From Natrinema amylolyticum (lineage in GTDB: Archaea > Halobacteriota > Halobacteria > Halobacteriales > Natrialbaceae), in contig NZ_JAIWPJ010000001.1 of assembly GCF_020515625.1 (NCBI RefSeq), forward strand, positions 620,001 to 684,000: 64,000 bases of DNA. Reading direction: 5' to 3'. This document shows positions 61,444-64,000 of this stretch, in pieces; within the stretch, counting starts at the first letter, position 1, and each line of letters opens with the position of its first letter. The notes beneath the pieces are model-generated. The model worked only from the letters and a program-made list of their open reading frames with translations. It was not told the DNA's origin and did no database searches. The position numbers and the translations under genes are program-made.

Positions 61444-63918
61444 TCACACCTGCCGATAGTATTCGAAAACGCTGGCAAGCAATTCGCGCTGACCGACGCG
61501 CAGGTGCTGGTGGAATGTCGGTTGCGTGATCCCGAGGAGGGCTGCGAGATCCTCTCCGTTTTTCTTGCGGGGATTGTCAAAAAATCCCCCGTGGAAGGCG
61601 ACCTGTAACACCTCGTACTGCCGGTCTGTTAGTCGGTTAGCGATCTGCGACCAGGGGCCGTCATCTGACGACTGATCATGTTGAACGTCTCGAGAGAGCA
61701 GTTCTGTACCGGCAAATTCGGTCTCGAACAGTTCCGTGAACTGCCGGAGATTGGTGTCCGCATAGGTTCTAACAACGACCGTTCCGCGGCCATTTGTGGC
61801 GTGCATCGCTACGAGTTGAACTCCCTGTTCAGCGACGTACTCGACGATCGGAGATTCTGTACTCTCAATCTTGAATATCGTTCCATCGCCGCTGTCATCG
61901 AGTTCGACAATCTCTTCGACGGACGGGAAATCTTCAGCCCACGACGTTACTACGGCGGGGGTCGCGTCCTGAACTCGGACGAATAGATGCACGGGTCTGC
62001 TCGACTGGGGCGACCAACTGATGAATTCGACCTCGCATTTGACGGCCGCCGAGAGAGCGACGGGAACTGACCGATCGTCTCGAACCGAGAAGGTGAGTTC
62101 GGCCACGTCGGTACCGTACCTCGTCGAGCGTCGCTGTGCCGAGTTGATCGCAGATCCGATGGTCTCCCCCAGTTCGGCGAGGATAGTCCGTTCGTCGGAA
62201 CCGAACGCATCACGCGTTTCCGCGTACACGATCAGTATATCGTATAGAATATTCTGATACGTAACCGGCACGTACGCGACGGATTTGTACCCGTTTGAAC
62301 GGGCATGTTCAATCCGCTTGGTAGGGAGCGAACTCCGTGCTATCTCAGGGATGATAGTGACCTCTTGGTCCGTTATCGCCTGAGCGAGTATCTCGTCGTC
62401 CGGGTCTCCTCCGAGCGATATCGTCTCGGTCAGTCCGTCACCGTCTCCGATTCCGGCCCGGGCGGCCGACGTTAGCTGATTCGACTCCGCGCTGTATCGC
62501 CCGATCCAGGCGTAGCGGTATCGATCGGCGGCCGCGAATCGCTCACAGACGAGCCGTTCGATATCGTCGCGTGTCGAGACGTGGACGAGCGCTTGGTTGA
62601 CGTCACGTATAACTTCGTTAACGTGATTCAACGCCGCGAGTTCGTCGCGCTTGTCTGTGAGCTCCTGCTCACGTTCGCGGAGCAGACGGTCTCGGTCCGC
62701 CCGGTCCAGTGCCGCGCCCACGTGGGCGGCGAAGATCCGTGCCAGATTGAGTTCGTACTGATTGAACGCGCACCTCTGGGTCGACCCGATATAGAGCAGT
62801 CCGTGGTGTCCCAGTGGCAGTTCGAGTTCGACCGAAAGCGTTCCGGGTGCCTCGTCGCCGTCCCGATACCCGTACTGGCGGCTATTGGCCTCGGCATCAA
62901 GGATATCATCGACGCCGAACGCTGCCTCGATCTTGTCGTCGGGCACCGCCGTTCGCGCAGCATCGGTCGCCGCCACCGGGCGTGTCGGCAACGGGTCGGT
63001 CGCTATCTCGTGGCTGATGAGGTAAGCTCTGCTCGCGTCCGCATCGAACAGTTCACTGACAGTCTCAACGGCAGTCTCGCAGACCGCTTCCCGCTCCGTC
63101 ATCGTCATCAGGTCCCGTGCAGTCGAAAGCAATGCGTCGGTGGCGCGCTCGCGGTAGCGGCGGTCCGTAATGTCGTGCGTGATGACGAGCCCCCGCTCGC
63201 GGTCGTCGATCGTAACGCAGCGGACGCGTGCCTCGACCCAGAACGGGTCCCGTCCGTCCAACTCACAGCGCCAGTCAACGACGGTGCTCTCGTCCTGGTT
63301 TCGCGTCCGTAACCATTCAGCGACACCCATTCCATCGGCCGCTGGAACGGTGGCCTGGAGGTCGTCTATCGCGAGGCCCGCTATGTCAGACTGTGCGATT
63401 CCCCAGTGTTCGCAGGCGACGGTATTGGCATCAACTACCTCGCCAGCATCGATGTCGAGGATCATCGCAGCATCGTCGACGGCGTTGAATAGTTCACGGT
63501 AAACAGCGCGGTTTCGCCTGCCGTCGACGACGGTTCTGACCCGATTCGCGAGGAGTTCGCACTGATCCGACCCAGTTACCCGCCGCATACAGTCCGCCGC
63601 CCCTGCTCGAATCGCGTCGGCGGCCACGGATTCCTCCCCCTCGCCGGTGAACAGGATACAGGGGAGGTCCGGGGTCGTTTCTCGCACTGCGTCGAAAAAC
63701 ACCGAACCGTCGCTATCAGTCACCTGACACCCGCTGACGATGCAATCGATCTCGTTCTCATCGAGTCGCTCGAAGCCCTCACGCGCCGACGACGCCTGCA
63801 GAACGTCGATATCAGGGTGGGCCCGTCCGAAATAATCGGCGACGAGCGACGTCGTCTGCGGGTCGTCGACACAGAGGAGCGTGTAGTTCGGTCGTTTCAT
63901 TTCTCGCTGCCGATACAT
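61444..63918 (-). CDS. Large sensor-regulator: degenerate REC, PAS, two GAF domains and HTH-10
   Basis: An 824-residue regulator of the bacterio-opsin-activator type. N-terminal receiver-like domain (about 10-130), but the phosphoacceptor place reads IVSGC with Gly63 instead of Asp. Then a PAS domain near 140-255 (FNAVDDAAMILDIDAGEVVDANTVACEHW), a GAF domain near 270-405, a coiled-coil linker, a second GAF near 430-590, a bat-type conserved region, and the C-terminal HTH-10 domain (LTDRQYEVLQVAFHGGFFDNPRKKNGEDLAALLGITQPTFHQHL). It probably controls transcription in response to light, oxygen or small ligands. Met7 (MKRPNYTLL) is an alternative start. AT-rich sequence upstream to the window end includes its promoter. 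Confidence 0.85.
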   Translation of the reverse strand: MYRQREMKRPNYTLLCVDDPQTTSLVADYFGRAHPDIDVLQASSAREGFERLDENEIDCIVSGCQVTDSDGSVFFDAVRETTPDLPCILFTGEGEESVAADAIRAGAADCMRRVTGSDQCELLANRVRTVVDGRRNRAVYRELFNAVDDAAMILDIDAGEVVDANTVACEHWGIAQSDIAGLAIDDLQATVPAADGMGVAEWLRTRNQDESTVVDWRCELDGRDPFWVEARVRCVTIDDRERGLVITHDITDRRYRERATDALLSTARDLMTMTEREAVCETAVETVSELFDADASRAYLISHEIATDPLPTRPVAATDAARTAVPDDKIEAAFGVDDILDAEANSRQYGYRDGDEAPGTLSVELELPLGHHGLLYIGSTQRCAFNQYELNLARIFAAHVGAALDRADRDRLLREREQELTDKRDELAALNHVNEVIRDVNQALVHVSTRDDIERLVCERFAAADRYRYAWIGRYSAESNQLTSAARAGIGDGDGLTETISLGGDPDDEILAQAITDQEVTIIPEIARSSLPTKRIEHARSNGYKSVAYVPVTYQNILYDILIVYAETRDAFGSDERTILAELGETIGSAINSAQRRSTRYGTDVAELTFSVRDDRSVPVALSAAVKCEVEFISWSPQSSRPVHLFVRVQDATPAVVTSWAEDFPSVEEIVELDDSGDGTIFKIESTESPIVEYVAEQGVQLVAMHATNGRGTVVVRTYADTNLRQFTELFETEFAGTELLSRDVQHDQSSDDGPWSQIANRLTDRQYEVLQVAFHGGFFDNPRKKNGEDLAALLGITQPTFHQHLRVGQRELLASVFEYYRQV

Positions 63919-64000
63919 AACATACTTTGACAGTCGTTTCCCTAATATATTAGCACCGAAAATCGTATGGACCTCATATCATGGCGAGAAGGTTATTTTA

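Noticed and set aside
1-64000. tRNA, rRNA, CRISPR arrays, insertion sequences, prophage or integrative elements
   Set aside because: I read the spacers for T-loop-like sequences, regularly spaced repeats, transposase motifs and integrase genes and saw none. A tRNAscan or IS search would be decisive.

Overview
The window is chromosomal DNA from an extremely halophilic archaeon (class Halobacteria). The signs are high GC, proteins crowded with Asp and Glu, TATA-box promoters 25-30 bases ahead of start codons with almost no Shine-Dalgarno sequences, archaeal information-processing genes (rpl21e, rpoF, ksgA, aEF-1beta, XPB-type helicase, Nre), and lineage-typical families (HalOD1, HTH-10 regulators, the HVO_2753-type zinc finger). 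Gene content suggests Natrialbaceae or a close relative; this placement is an inference. I found no insertion sequence, integrase, CRISPR array, rRNA or tRNA. It reads as an ordinary core chromosome segment of about 69 protein genes, tightly packed and mostly in single-gene or two-gene units.

Layout. 1-6.3 kb: end of a methylmalonyl-CoA mutase large subunit (cut by the window edge), a GNAT acetyltransferase, a double zinc-ribbon protein behind a strong palindrome, a stand-alone DICT sensor protein, an M48 protease and unknown haloarchaeal proteins. 6.4-12.9 kb: HAD phosphatase, DUF892 ferritin-like protein, a very short FAD protein, a large FAD/Rieske oxidoreductase, a truncated adenylate-forming enzyme relative, a DJ-1/PfpI protein and a sugar-transfer ATP-grasp. 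13-17.6 kb: dnaJ, dnaK and grpE, each with its own spacing, forming the Hsp70 machine. 17.8-25.4 kb: CBS protein, XPB-like helicase, C2H2 mini-protein, cysteine-free family-4 UDG, glutaredoxin, gamma-carbonic anhydrase, amidohydrolase, HD phosphohydrolase. 25.5-33.3 kb: quinone oxidoreductase, SHOCT membrane protein, Gfo/Idh dehydrogenase, nitroreductase, split methionine synthase. 33.5-39 kb: Tat lipoprotein with PQQ-like repeats, then the conserved run rpl21e-rpoF-DUF655-ksgA-mscS-hemK2. 39.3-47 kb: CMAH-like MBL protein, cystathionine gamma-synthase, a terpene-synthase-like protein, MBL hydrolase, aEF-1beta/zinc finger pair, Nre repair protein. 47-57.6 kb: NhaC antiporter, AI-2E permease, DUF302, CPBP protease, small regulators, CinA domain, aminotransferase, Get3-type ATPase, UspA, tautomerase. 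57.6-64 kb: SLC13-type carboxylate transporter, purF, and a large REC/PAS/GAF/HTH-10 regulator.

How parts connect. Protein folding (dnaJKgrpE, Get3), DNA repair (XPB, UDG, Nre), sulfur amino-acid synthesis (cystathionine synthase, split MetE) and ion or osmotic handling (NhaC, MscS, SLC13) recur. The most promising novelty is the protein at 42044-43039, which carries all three sequence hallmarks of class I terpene synthases with exact family spacing. Other items worth checking are two branched inverted-repeat elements, an in-gene duplication in the helicase, a tandem repeat that multiplies a stop codon, and two compact palindromic operators.
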